64,000 bases of DNA from Candidatus Puniceispirillum sp. (GTDB lineage: Bacteria; Pseudomonadota; Alphaproteobacteria; Puniceispirillales; Puniceispirillaceae). The DNA lies in the NCBI GenBank assembly GCA_028382965.1, contig JAOEUK010000004.1, positions 62,001-126,000 on the forward strand, given 5' to 3'. The notes under the pieces are model-generated. The model was not told the DNA's origin and did not search any database. It saw only the letters and a list, made by a program, of their open reading frames with translations. The position numbers and the translations under genes are program-made. Below, piece after piece: positions 37,713 to 45,854 of this stretch; within the stretch, counting starts at the first letter, position 1; each line of letters starts with the position of its first letter.

Positions 37713-38117
37713 CTATTTGTCACCACTCCGCCTTAATGTACTTGCTCTTGATCTGTGCTTCAATTTGGAGTCGCCTATCATTTTGCTAATCAGCCAAAAA
37801 ATTATGGATAGCGATAATAAGACCAAAGCTGCGGGCCATCCCAGAATTGTCGCAATGATTGGGTGCCATAGGAAAGTCGAACATTTTAGGGCAATTATTA
37901 AGCCACATGGGTCGATAAAGCGGCTGATTATAGCTTCGCTGACTTGAAGTGATCCGGGGTTGTGTGAGTACCAGAGCCTACCCAAAGACGCACTTGGACT
38001 AAATGTACTGGTTAGGTCGAGCCAAATGGCATAAAATGCCAACAGGCTGGAAATCATAGCTAGAATGCGGAAAACGTATTTCATTGCAATGCTATCTTGT
38101 CCAGATAAAGCGTTCAT
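37713..38117 (-). CDS. Small membrane protein of unknown function (134 aa)
   Basis: Not recognised. Two clear hydrophobic segments: VFRILAMISSLLAFYAIWL near residues 15-33 and ATILGWPAALVLLSLSIIFWLI near 89-110. A region between them (FIDPCGLIIALKCSTFLWHP) may form a third or re-entrant helix. The tail is basic (KLKHRSRASTLRRSGDK), predicted cytoplasmic. The start could be the ATG at 38117 or at 38084 (M-K-Y-V-F). It sits between lepA (convergent) and the tRNA-Ser gene. Probably an inner-membrane protein; no function is proposed. Confidence 0.55.
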   Translation of the reverse strand: MNALSGQDSIAMKYVFRILAMISSLLAFYAIWLDLTSTFSPSASLGRLWYSHNPGSLQVSEAIISRFIDPCGLIIALKCSTFLWHPIIATILGWPAALVLLSLSIIFWLISKMIGDSKLKHRSRASTLRRSGDK

Positions 38118-38291
38118 AAAGAAATTATATTATCTGTTAAATTTTGGCGAGACAACCACATTTGCTAGTCTGGAGTTTAAGTCCAATAAATATTATGTCA
38201 GAGCATAAAAAAATTCGCTTATGAAAGTGTAAGCGATTAAATCTCCTCTAGTTTACATATGTTTGTTGGACTGATAAGTTCGCCTCATATT

Positions 38292-38381
38292 GGAGGGGTG
38301 GCCGAGTGGCTTAAGGCGCACGCTTGGAAAGCGTGTTGAGGTTAACACTTCACCGGGGTTCGAATCCCCGTCCCTCCGCCA
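38292..38381 (+). tRNA. tRNA-Ser (GGA anticodon)
   Basis: Ninety bases including an encoded CCA. Acceptor stem GGAGGGG pairs with TCCCTCC (last pair G-U). The D arm has the class II GTGGCCGAGTGGCTTAAGGC pattern, the anticodon loop is CTTGGAAAG with anticodon GGA, a long variable arm follows (GTTGAGGTTAACACTTCA region), and the T arm is CGGGG-TTCGAAT-CCCCG. The long variable arm and GGA identify a serine tRNA. It stands alone. No repeated copy of its 3' end is seen in the window, so there is no evidence of an integrated element here. Confidence 0.97.
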
Positions 38382-38404
38382 TATTCTCCAAATCATTAAC
38401 GGGT

Positions 38405-38572
38405 CTATGAATTTCTCCAGATGAAGACAAGGTTCACCAACGGTGCTACTGCCCACAGTATTGCTGAACTCCAGAGCATCAGACTCTTTGGCAAACCATG
38501 CCCAATAAGAAATCCTGCACATAGCATCAATAAAAGGACGTTCAGTCCTATCGCGCTAGTTTTTAAAGTCAT
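38405..38572 (-). CDS. 55-aa small membrane protein, unrecognised
   Basis: Short reading frame not previously flagged by length. The minus strand has AGAGGAG six bases before the ATG at 38572, a near-ideal ribosome site. The product has two hydrophobic stretches: IGLNVLLLMLCAGFLIG (about residues 8-24) and LMLWSSAILWAVAPLVNLVFIW (about 31-52), joined by HGLPKS, and ends RNS. A two-helix hairpin membrane protein is expected. It lies between tRNA-Ser and the divergent YwqK-like gene. A different open frame over the same bases (38253-38522) runs through the tRNA and is not a gene. No function can be proposed. Confidence 0.6.
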   Translation of the reverse strand: MTLKTSAIGLNVLLLMLCAGFLIGHGLPKSLMLWSSAILWAVAPLVNLVFIWRNS

Positions 38573-38639
38573 GTTCATCTCCTCTAATGCATAGATAGTC
38601 TACTTTACTGAAATACCAAAACCATATTAAAGTCTGAGT

Positions 38640-38984
38640 ATGAGAACTCTATTCATCATACCTCTGGTTCTAATGTCTCTGGTTTCATTTCCTAGTTGGG
38701 GCTTAACTATCAATGAATTGGTTGTTCGTGCAGGCCTCTTTTACGAGAAATTCACTGCAACTCCATTCACTGGTGAAGTTGATGAAGGACTACAAAAAGG
38801 TTTAATTAAGGGCGGGAAAAAGGAGGGTTCTTGGGAGCACTACCATCCTAATGGACAACTGTTTTACAGAGGGGAATATAAGAATGGCAGGGAAAATGGG
38901 TATTGGGTTGGTTACCACTCAGACGGAAGGGAAATAAAGGAATATACAGGTACCTTTAAGAGAGGTCGGAAGGTGAGTGACTGA
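38640..38984 (+). CDS. Secreted MORN-repeat / YwqK-family protein
   Basis: 114 residues. The N-terminus (MRTLFIIPLVLMSLVSFPSWG) is a type I signal peptide, so the mature protein of about 93 residues is exported. The rest holds two or three MORN_2-type units of the pattern G-x-W-x-x-Y-x-x-N/D-G: GSWEHYHPNGQLFYRGEYKNG and GYWVGYHSDGREIKEYTGTFKRG. This repeat is found in YwqK-family proteins and other envelope or toxin-immunity-associated proteins, function undefined. No strong Shine-Dalgarno precedes the ATG. It is divergent from the 55-aa membrane protein and followed by a tiny acidic ORF. Confidence 0.75.
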   Translation: MRTLFIIPLVLMSLVSFPSWGLTINELVVRAGLFYEKFTATPFTGEVDEGLQKGLIKGGKKEGSWEHYHPNGQLFYRGEYKNGRENGYWVGYHSDGREIKEYTGTFKRGRKVSD

Positions 38985-39061
38985 GAAGCATGAACCTTAT
39001 CGATGAATTCAAATCCAACATCCTCCGAGACGTTGACATACGTCTTTAAAGAGAGTTGTCG

Positions 39062-39226
39062 ATGGCACTTTATTTTTTTATTGCCAATGTAAAGCTCGAT
39101 GAGGGCAACAGCTTTTATGATGAAGTGGAGGTTATCTTTAACAGAGGCGGTGCAGAGGAATTAAAAGAATTCCTGTATAGAATGATTGAGATGCTTGAAG
39201 GTTTTCAAGGAGAGAGCGCTAATTAA
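39062..39226 (+). CDS. Possible 54-aa small acidic protein
   Basis: Short open frame starting MALYFFIANVKLDEG and ending EMLEGFQGESAN. It is amphipathic and acidic, with alternating beta-like N-terminus and a helix (AEELKEFLYRMIEMLEGF). AAAGAGAG lies about eight bases ahead of the ATG. No family is recognised. It follows the YwqK-like gene by 77 bases. A chance ORF cannot be excluded. Confidence 0.4.
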   Translation: MALYFFIANVKLDEGNSFYDEVEVIFNRGGAEELKEFLYRMIEMLEGFQGESAN

Positions 39227-39335
39227 CCTCCAAAACATCTCTTCCATAGGCTTGAACGTCATCGTACGTGGTCAGTGTTGCGCGGCCAGAGTTCTCTGGA
39301 TAGGGGCCTTGGGTGATGTATTGATAGGCCCCCGA

Positions 39336-40169
39336 TCATTTTGGGGGATTGTTGTTATGATATTTGGAACTCTTCAAACATGGCAGTACATAGGGCACTC
39401 TGGCTCGGTAGGCTTTAAACCTAGCGCCATATCGTTTTTCAAAACGGGCTTCCTTGAGTTTTGGCGCGAAAAGGCAATAGGTGGTAAACACCATCGCAAG
39501 CGCTAGCTGGTCAGGTGTCCAAACCGGAACGGTCCAGAGTGTGAGAGCAAATGAAACATAAATGGGCTGACGAATTATGCTGAAAAGACCTTGGGTGGGC
39601 ATATCTGGAAATTCTGGTTTTTTATCCTGAGCTAAAGACATCCAGCCAAGAGCACCTGACTGTACTTCCGCACCGGCTTCATAACTCGCTTTAATGAGAA
39701 GCATCCATGAAGATGCGTAAAGAACACAAATAACATAAAGGAGATAGCCTTCTGCGCGCCACCAAACAACGCCACTCGGTGTCCACAAAGCAAAAAGAGC
39801 CAAAAGCTGAATGGACGCGAAGATCGCGTAAGACGTGGTGTTAAGGGTCTCTGCATACTTGGAGGGTGCTAAAAAATTTAAAAACTTATTTCCCCTCTTA
39901 CTAAGCAAAACGGAGTGCATAAAAGGGAATTGAAGCACCAAGAACAAGTTTGATGCGTATGACCAGGGTTTTGATACTGCGCCAAAACTCTCGGTCATTC
40001 CAAAAAACATTGCAACAATCATCACACAGACAGCAAGTGCAAATAGAGTTTGGCAAAACACTCCATAGACGAAGGCGACTAAAATTCGTTTGGGTCCGGG
40101 CGGCATTTTAAAAAGGCCCATGGTCAATGACAACAGACGGTTAAAAGGGATCGTTCTTTTATTGCACAT
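39336..40169 (-). CDS. Membrane methyltransferase, isoprenylcysteine-methyltransferase fold (MddA/NnrU-like)
   Basis: Up to 277 residues with about six transmembrane helices. The C-terminal signature RQPIYVSFALTLWTVP ... LKEARFEKRYGARFKAYRARVPYVLP matches the SAM-binding R-x-P-x-Y and E-x-x-x-x-x-x-x-G-x-x-F/Y-x-x-Y segments of ICMT/PEMT-like methyltransferases. The N-terminal half, with LVLQFPFMHSVLLSKRGNKFLN (conserved H-S), follows the order seen in methanethiol S-methyltransferase MddA and NnrU relatives. MddA makes dimethylsulfide from methanethiol, attractive in a marine organism, but isoprenoid or phospholipid methylation is possible. The start may be at a later Met (residue 17 or 22). 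Antisense to its neighbours. Confidence 0.75.
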   Translation of the reverse strand: MCNKRTIPFNRLLSLTMGLFKMPPGPKRILVAFVYGVFCQTLFALAVCVMIVAMFFGMTESFGAVSKPWSYASNLFLVLQFPFMHSVLLSKRGNKFLNFLAPSKYAETLNTTSYAIFASIQLLALFALWTPSGVVWWRAEGYLLYVICVLYASSWMLLIKASYEAGAEVQSGALGWMSLAQDKKPEFPDMPTQGLFSIIRQPIYVSFALTLWTVPVWTPDQLALAMVFTTYCLFAPKLKEARFEKRYGARFKAYRARVPYVLPCLKSSKYHNNNPPK

Positions 40170-40246
40170 GACAATTCAGTTATAACTTAGAAACTTGTAA
40201 AAGTTGTTGGCGAAATGTCGCAGCTTCTCTCTCTCTTCGCTGACCA

Positions 40247-40579
40247 TTAAGATCTGCAACTTGGCGCTAACGACTTTCCCCGCCAAAACAGGGATTGCTG
40301 GTTTAGCTGTGTGAGATTTGCTCGCCCCTCAGCAATATCTTGACAAAGCTTTACAGCACGTTGTGCTTGGTCGTTTGTGAGATGCTTGTAGGCAGGACGA
40401 CCCAAATGTTCGTACCAAACACCGTCGCATACATTGTCCAGCACGATGCGTTGGAAACAGTGATCCTCAGATACTGGCCAATTCCTGGGGTCACTCCGCG
40501 CCATCGATGGGAGAACCTCTTTTGTGAGGTGCATATAGTCAGCGATTAGGTTGCCTTTTTCCTCTTTTTGTGCATTCAT
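40247..40579 (-). CDS. Conserved-looking 110-aa protein, function unknown
   Basis: Not recognised with certainty. Soluble protein rich in Trp, His and Cys: RNWPVSEDHCFQRIVLDNVCDGVWYEHLG, then PAYKHLTNDQAQRAVKLCQDIAEG and LNQQSLFWRGKS. The spacing of D-H-C-F and Cys residues suggests a compact fold, possibly metal- or nucleotide-binding, but no known motif fits. AGAGG five bases before the ATG at 40579 sets the start; a GTG at 40582 would add one residue. It is followed at 77 bases by the membrane methyltransferase gene on the same strand and preceded by the structured non-coding segment. Confidence 0.65.
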   Translation of the reverse strand: MNAQKEEKGNLIADYMHLTKEVLPSMARSDPRNWPVSEDHCFQRIVLDNVCDGVWYEHLGRPAYKHLTNDQAQRAVKLCQDIAEGRANLTQLNQQSLFWRGKSLAPSCRS

Positions 40580-40680
40580 CACTACCTCTTCTTCCAGAAT
40601 TTATTTTCACACGATGGTACTTGGCGTCGTGTTCCCACTGCGCCGCGCAACATAAGCTACTTTGCCTTCTGGTGTTTAAG

Positions 40681-40741
40681 GGCCTGTTGACAGGCCACCA
40701 TGGAGCCTGCACCGTATAGGGTGCTTCTGGCAGGGAGTGCC
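40681..40741. other. GC-rich segment with three consecutive hairpins (candidate structured RNA)
   Basis: Non-coding spacer between the 110-aa gene and the OsmC-YcaO gene. Three perfect inverted repeats follow each other: GGCCTG-TTGA-CAGGCC (40681-40696), GCACC-GTATAG-GGTGC (40709-40724) and GGCA-GGGAG-TGCC (40729-40741). The segment is much richer in G+C than its flanks. It could be a small RNA, a leader of the 110-aa gene (minus strand) or a repeat-type element. Strand is undetermined, and no known RNA family fits. Confidence 0.4.
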
Positions 40742-40808
40742 TGATCTGGGTTTGGCAAGACAAATCTTGGTTGATTTTTATCCTACATCATTTGTTTTAA
40801 TCATGCCT

Positions 40809-42980
40809 TTAGTGTTGTAATTCCCGCCCTTTATGCAACTTTTTATAGCTTTCAATCAAACTCAGATGTTTATCTAATCCTTCGAGTTTCATACTCGTCT
40901 TTGTTAAACCAGAAAATTTAATAGCTCCCGTCACAGACCCGACAACATTTCCCATAACTTCAGGGCTGAACATTCTGTTGAGGTTTGGTAAATAATCATC
41001 AATATCCAATTCATCATCTATTGTAATATCAAGCACTGCGCTCAAAGCTTGGTAAAACAGAACACGGTCCACTTTATTGTCATTAAAGTTTAAGAAGTCG
41101 TCGATGATCTCTTTCGCTTCTGAATATTTTTTCAATACTAAATAAATTAGTATCTTCAACTCGCCAACGTCCAATTTTCCCCAAACCGAATTTTCATCAA
41201 ACTTTACCCCAATTAGACCTGATATCAGCGTATAATGATCCAGTTGCACCTCTTCAAAACGGTCGAGCAAATCTTCAAGCTCTTCATGCATTAATGAGTG
41301 AATGTTTAAAATATCTTTCCTGAATAACAGTGCTTGATTGGTATTATCCCAAATCAAATCCTCTGCCAGGTAAATTTCAGAATAACCGGGCACTAATATC
41401 CGACAAGCCATAGCGCCAAAGTCTTGATAGGTCGCGACGTAAACCTCTTTTCCAAGGCTTGCTAAAATAGTCATCAACCGGTCATTTTCCTCTTCAGATG
41501 TGCCGCTAAAATCCCACTCGCAAAACTCATAATCATGTTTTGCACTAAAGAACTTCCATGATATTGCACCAGTTGAATCAATGAAGTGCAAAACAAAATT
41601 ACTCGGCTCTGTAAGCGCATGGCTATTAAAAGTTGGGGGTGGCACATCATTTAGGCCTTCAAAGCTGCGCCCCTGTAATAATTCAGTTAGGGAACGCTCT
41701 AGAGCCACCTCAAAGCTTGGATGCCCGCCGAAAGATGCAAATACGCCGCCAGTTTTTGGATTCATTAAGGTGATGCACATTACAGGAAACATTCCCCCCA
41801 AAGACGCATCCTTAATCAAAACGGGGAACCCTTTGTTTTCTAGCTCCTCTATACCTGCTAAAATACTTGGGTATTTTGCTAGAACTTCTTTTGGCACATC
41901 AGGAAGAATAATCTCTTCCTCTATAATTTTTCGTTTGACCGCTCGTTCAAATATTTCCGATAGGCATTGTACCTTTGCTTCGTACAAATTATTACCCGCA
42001 CTCATGCCATTGCTTACAAATATATTTTCAAGCAAATTAGATGGGAAATAGACGGTCTTCAGATCTGAGTTGCGCGTAAAAGGCAAGGCACAAATTCCGC
42101 GTTCGGTATGTCCCGAATTTGTATCAATTAGATGAGACGCCCTTAATTCATTGTCTGAATTGTAGAGTTGTAAGCATCTTTCATCCATTAACCCCTCTGG
42201 CAAAGCGTCATCTGAGCCGGCTTTAAACCATTTTTCATCGGGGTAATGCACAAATTTGCTGTTCGCTATTTCTTCGCCAAAATAATAATCATTATAGAAG
42301 AAATTGCAGCTCATCCGTTCGATGTATTCGCCTAGGGCCGAACAAAGTGCACTTTCCTTTGTCGTCCCTTTTCCGTTGGTGAAACACATAGGGGAGGCTG
42401 CCTCACGGATATGAAGAGACCATACATTTGGTACAATATTACGCCAAGACGCTATTTCAATCTTGATACCAATATCCGATAAGATAGACGTCATATTAGC
42501 AATGGTTTGTTCCAAAGGAAGGTCTTTACCCAAAATCATTGTATTGCCATCATGCTCATATGCTTTTAGCAACGGTGTATCATCCAAACTTTCCACAGGA
42601 ATAATTTTGAATACTGGAGTATGCTGAATAACTTTTTTTACGGTGCAACGTTCAACCGATCGCAAAATACCTGCCCGATCACGTTCTGAAATGCTGGATG
42701 GTAATTTGACTTGAATTTGAAAAGTTTGATTGTATCTGTTTTCTGGATCCAGAATATTGTTTTGCGAAACCTGAATATCATCAGTTGGAATATCACGCGA
42801 GAGGCAATAAACCCTTACAAAATATGCGGCGCAAAGGGCTGAAGACGCTAGGAAATAATCAAAGGGACTTGGTGCTGTGCCGTCGCCCTTATACCGAATA
42901 GGCTGATCTGTGGTAATCGTAAAATCATCGAACCTAGCCTCAAGCCGAAGGTTGTTTAAAAAATTTACTCTGATTTCCAT
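40809..42980 (-). CDS. ycaO: OsmC-domain / YcaO-domain fusion protein
   Basis: 723 residues. Residues 1-140 form an OsmC/Ohr-like domain: PSPFDYFLASSALCAAYF holds the first conserved Cys, and VERCTVKKVIQHTP the second. From about 150 on the protein follows E. coli YcaO closely: ASWRNIVPNVWSLHIR, CFTNGKGTTKESALCSALGEYIERMS, FVSNGMSAGNNLYEAKVQCLSEIFERAVK, FASFGGHPSFEVALERSLTELLQGR and the helical TPR-like C-terminus. The Glu/Arg-rich motifs are the YcaO ATP-binding site. E. coli YcaO is linked to beta-methylthiolation of ribosomal protein S12 with RimO; YcaO enzymes generally activate amide backbones. E. coli's version lacks the OsmC domain. No RiPP precursor is evident nearby. Confidence 0.92.
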   Translation of the reverse strand: MEIRVNFLNNLRLEARFDDFTITTDQPIRYKGDGTAPSPFDYFLASSALCAAYFVRVYCLSRDIPTDDIQVSQNNILDPENRYNQTFQIQVKLPSSISERDRAGILRSVERCTVKKVIQHTPVFKIIPVESLDDTPLLKAYEHDGNTMILGKDLPLEQTIANMTSILSDIGIKIEIASWRNIVPNVWSLHIREAASPMCFTNGKGTTKESALCSALGEYIERMSCNFFYNDYYFGEEIANSKFVHYPDEKWFKAGSDDALPEGLMDERCLQLYNSDNELRASHLIDTNSGHTERGICALPFTRNSDLKTVYFPSNLLENIFVSNGMSAGNNLYEAKVQCLSEIFERAVKRKIIEEEIILPDVPKEVLAKYPSILAGIEELENKGFPVLIKDASLGGMFPVMCITLMNPKTGGVFASFGGHPSFEVALERSLTELLQGRSFEGLNDVPPPTFNSHALTEPSNFVLHFIDSTGAISWKFFSAKHDYEFCEWDFSGTSEEENDRLMTILASLGKEVYVATYQDFGAMACRILVPGYSEIYLAEDLIWDNTNQALLFRKDILNIHSLMHEELEDLLDRFEEVQLDHYTLISGLIGVKFDENSVWGKLDVGELKILIYLVLKKYSEAKEIIDDFLNFNDNKVDRVLFYQALSAVLDITIDDELDIDDYLPNLNRMFSPEVMGNVVGSVTGAIKFSGLTKTSMKLEGLDKHLSLIESYKKLHKGRELQH

Positions 42981-43273
42981 TTAACCATTCTTTCTTGAAA
43001 ATTCACCGTGAATAACACTTCTTTATTTATACCTAATATCTTTTAACGATGAACATGGTTTCGCTGCAAACGCTAACTTGAATCGAACTTAATCGATATA
43101 TTGAGTGTTTTATCTTAATACCCTAGTAGCAGACTTCGCGCTCCCCTTTTTATTGTCGATGCCTCTATCGAAAAGAATACCTTTCACATTATGCAGCAAA
43201 AGCGTAAATCGAAACTAACACATTGCAACAAGCCGCATTAAACATCTCTATCTTAGCTATTCAGGGGCAAATT

Positions 43274-43840
43274 ATGGCGCAGCATGCCACCATATATAAA
43301 GTTAAACTTTCTGTTTCCAATATGGATCGCCACTATTATGAGGCCCATAATCTGACCATTGCCAAACATCCTTCGGAGACGGATGAACGGTTAATGTTAC
43401 GCGTTGTCGCTTTTGCGCTGAATGCACACGAGACATTGGAATTTACTAGGGGCATTTCGACAGGTGATGAGCCTGACATGTGGCAAAAAAACTTGCGTGG
43501 TGAAATTGAGTTATGGGTGGAGTTGGGGCTTCCAAGTGAGAAGATCATTCGTCAATCTTGTCGCAAGGCTGACGAGATGATTATCTATTGTTATGGTGGT
43601 AGTACAGCTGAGATTTGGTGGACAAAAATCAAAGATAGTACCGCTAGATTTGATAACCTTCAGGTTATAAATTTTTCAAAGAAGGACACGACCGAATTGG
43701 GGAAACATGCAAACCGCTCGATGAATCTTCAGGTTAACATTCAGGACGGCGATGTGATGGTCAGTGTCAATGATAACGTCGTTCACGTTACGCCAGTTAA
43801 ATGGAAAAACTCGGATCATTTTGGAGCTTTGTCAGACTAA
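43274..43840 (+). CDS. yaeQ: YaeQ family protein
   Basis: 188 residues from the ATG at 43274, chosen because AGGGG lies about seven bases upstream and the family begins M-A-x-x-A-T-I-Y-K. Signatures: ATIYKVKLSVSNMDRHYYE, LTIAKHPSETDERLMLRVVAFAL, EPDMWQKNLRGEIELWVELGLPSEKII and KADEMIIYCYG. YaeQ has a PD-(D/E)XK nuclease-like fold (E-x-W-V-E-L-G region), but its function is not established. It is cytoplasmic. Flanked by the YcaO fusion (divergent) and the RoxA-like gene. YaeQ is best known from gammaproteobacteria, so transfer is possible. Confidence 0.9.
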   Translation: MAQHATIYKVKLSVSNMDRHYYEAHNLTIAKHPSETDERLMLRVVAFALNAHETLEFTRGISTGDEPDMWQKNLRGEIELWVELGLPSEKIIRQSCRKADEMIIYCYGGSTAEIWWTKIKDSTARFDNLQVINFSKKDTTELGKHANRSMNLQVNIQDGDVMVSVNDNVVHVTPVKWKNSDHFGALSD

Positions 43841-44181
43841 AATTTTACTTCTACATTTTATTATCTGAAAATTGAAAAGTTATTAGTTTTTGCAAGTTTC
43901 CTGATATGTTGTGAAGCGCTGGTCAAACCAAATTGTTGGTAATCTGACAACACCCTCTGGTCTCAAATTCATTAAGCTTGAAGTTTCCTTTGACAGGACC
44001 TTGACGATGCAGAAGGCTATTGTCACAAAATGCCTTAATTAAGAGTTTTAGACGATGTTCTCAGGAGAGGATTTGAAATAGCGAATTTATTTGCTCAATT
44101 TGGAACTTTAAGCGCAAAATCATCCAATACGAAGTGTTGTCTGACACTAACCGTTTTTTGCTTCTAAATAGGTTTTTATCC
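43841..44181. other. 341-base intergenic region, no gene seen
   Basis: Lies between yaeQ and the RoxA-like gene. Stop codons break all frames into short pieces; I see no convincing ribosome site, hairpin with T-tract or repeat. It probably holds the RoxA-like promoter. Confidence 0.5.
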
Positions 44182-45330
44182 ATGTCCTTCATTCTTGATG
44201 CACTTCCAACAACAAAAGAATTTTTCCGTGATTTTTGGAACAAACGACCATTTGTTGTACGCGGCATGATATCAAAGGAGATCATGGGAGGACTGATTGA
44301 TAAGGATCATCTTGCTGGACTCTCTATGGAAGAGGAAGTCGAATCCCGCCTTGTTAGAAAAGGTAGAAAACCGAACGATTGGAAATGTGATTATGGTCCT
44401 TTTCAAGAAAAGGATTTTGCAGAATTAGGCGAAGAAGACTGGAGCTTGCTTGTCCAAAACACAGATAAACACCACGATGAAACGGCGGAGCTTTTAAAAT
44501 GCTTTAACTTTACACCCCGTTGGTTGCTTGATGATATTATGGTCAGCTTTTCTTCAAAAGGTGGCACAGTGGGCGCTCATATAGACAGCTATCACGTTTT
44601 TTTAGTACAGGGAAAAGGCCAAAGACGATGGAAAGTCGCAAATGAGCCTGTCAAAAATGAAGACTATATCAACGATATTTCCCTCAAAATACTAAAAGAC
44701 TCCTTTGAAGGCGAAGATATCACCGTCACGGAAGGAGATGTCATTTACATTCCTCCCCAATTTGCTCACCAAGGGGTCAGTTTAAAGCCATCTCTCACTT
44801 ATTCCGTAGGGTTTTTAGGGCCATCGTTGTCCGATATGCTTACCCAATTTGGCCAATATATAGAAGAAAACCACCCCAAAATTCCAAGATATTTGGGTCA
44901 GAATCTTACTGAAAGCGCGGTCCCTTTTCATGTTACACAAAACCATATTGATGACTTAAAGTTTTTTATGACTGAAATTTTTGATCAAGATTACTTCAAC
45001 AAATGGCTAACCCATTATTTTTGCTGCCCCATACAAATTTATGAGGACGATTATGAGGACGATACCTCTGTTAATGTGGTGAATATTATTGCTGAGAGCA
45101 CCATGGTGATTAAGCGCCCCGCAATAAAAATGTTTTTCACGCCTCTTAAAGCCTCGCAAACATATTGTGTCTCGGCAGGTAAGTTATCCTTTAATTTGGA
45201 TTTTTCTGATTTGTTTATTGTCAATATGATGGCAAAAGAGACACCTTTTTCAGCAAAAATATTTATCAATCATGCTGAAATATTAGAAAATTTACTTGAA
45301 CAAAATATTCTTTCAAGATGCGAAACGTGA
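44182..45330 (+). CDS. roxA: RoxA-like (YcfD-type) JmjC ribosomal oxygenase
   Basis: 382 residues from the ATG at 44182. The JmjC cupin core matches E. coli RoxA/YcfD, which hydroxylates an Arg of ribosomal protein L16: TPRWLLDDIMVSFSSKGGTVGAHIDSYHVF, QGKGQRRWKV and GDVIYIPPQFAHQGVSL. Fe(II) ligands are His133, Asp135 and His196 in this numbering, nearly the positions in YcfD; the enzyme uses 2-oxoglutarate and O2. The N-terminus FWNKRPFVVRGM is also typical. The C-terminal winged-helix region is present, ending at the usual length. The open frame extends to 44134, but the added 16 residues are atypical. It is close to OsmC-YcaO, another ribosomal-protein-modification gene. Confidence 0.88.
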   Translation: MSFILDALPTTKEFFRDFWNKRPFVVRGMISKEIMGGLIDKDHLAGLSMEEEVESRLVRKGRKPNDWKCDYGPFQEKDFAELGEEDWSLLVQNTDKHHDETAELLKCFNFTPRWLLDDIMVSFSSKGGTVGAHIDSYHVFLVQGKGQRRWKVANEPVKNEDYINDISLKILKDSFEGEDITVTEGDVIYIPPQFAHQGVSLKPSLTYSVGFLGPSLSDMLTQFGQYIEENHPKIPRYLGQNLTESAVPFHVTQNHIDDLKFFMTEIFDQDYFNKWLTHYFCCPIQIYEDDYEDDTSVNVVNIIAESTMVIKRPAIKMFFTPLKASQTYCVSAGKLSFNLDFSDLFIVNMMAKETPFSAKIFINHAEILENLLEQNILSRCET

Positions 45331-45854
45331 ATGCCGAAGTTGTGCGTACCTGATCCTGTTTTAGCAAAAGTAAAGCGTTATACCGTTTGGTTCTTTATCG
45401 GTTGCTTTGATCATGGGCCTTGCCTCCGTTTCTGAAGTTTTGGTGTTATCTTAAAAGTTGGCAATAGTAGCTTTAGGGATGTCTGGCTCTTTAGTTGGCG
45501 CAGGCCACTAAAAGGTCGCAATGTATCAGGGCTATCCCTGCATCTTATGCAAACAAATTGTGGGACGGAATTGTCGGACGTAAATCAGCGGGAATTGATT
45601 GAGAAATGTGTTTCAATGGCTTATGCATGGAAATGGAAGATTGTTACTCCCCCATTTTGCGTCGCAGTAAAAATAAATTTTTTATCCTAAAGCTAGTTTA
45701 TTAGAATTTAGTGTGTACGCAGCAATTTTTTTTTGTAATGGTAAATCGTGGAAATTCAATCTCAACACATCTTTTCATAGCCGAATTATGAGCCAAGTTT
45801 TTGGAAAGTCATTGGTTGGGGTTTTATAAAAAATAATTTGAGGATGCTGATACA
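45331..45854. other. 524-base region without an intact gene
   Basis: Short frames with repeated stops follow the RoxA-like stop. Conceptual pieces such as MGLASVSEVLVLS and KLAIVALGMSGSLVGAGH are hydrophobic and separated by single stops, so this may be a decayed membrane-protein gene. The similarity is too weak to name it. The last part (45720-45854) is AT-rich and probably carries the promoter of the small membrane-protein cluster. Confidence 0.35.

Noticed and set aside
38253-38522. 89-codon open frame on the minus strand
   Set aside because: It runs through the tRNA-Ser gene; the 55-aa frame with a strong ribosome site over the same bases is the better candidate.
39303-39351. Competing GGGGCC/GGCCCC and CCCCC/GGGGG hairpins overlapping the end of the membrane methyltransferase gene
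   Set aside because: Short stems, part of the coding sequence and weak T-tract; not convincing as terminator or attenuator.
40741-40760. CCTGATCTGG, similar to the 3' core of a TPP riboswitch, just after a GGGTGC
   Set aside because: The CTGAGA element and the GCG-AGGGA closing segment are missing, and no thiamine gene lies downstream. Treated as chance.
45331-45854. Remnant of a permease gene
   Set aside because: Hydrophobic fragments separated by stops, but not enough residues match any one family to call a pseudogene.
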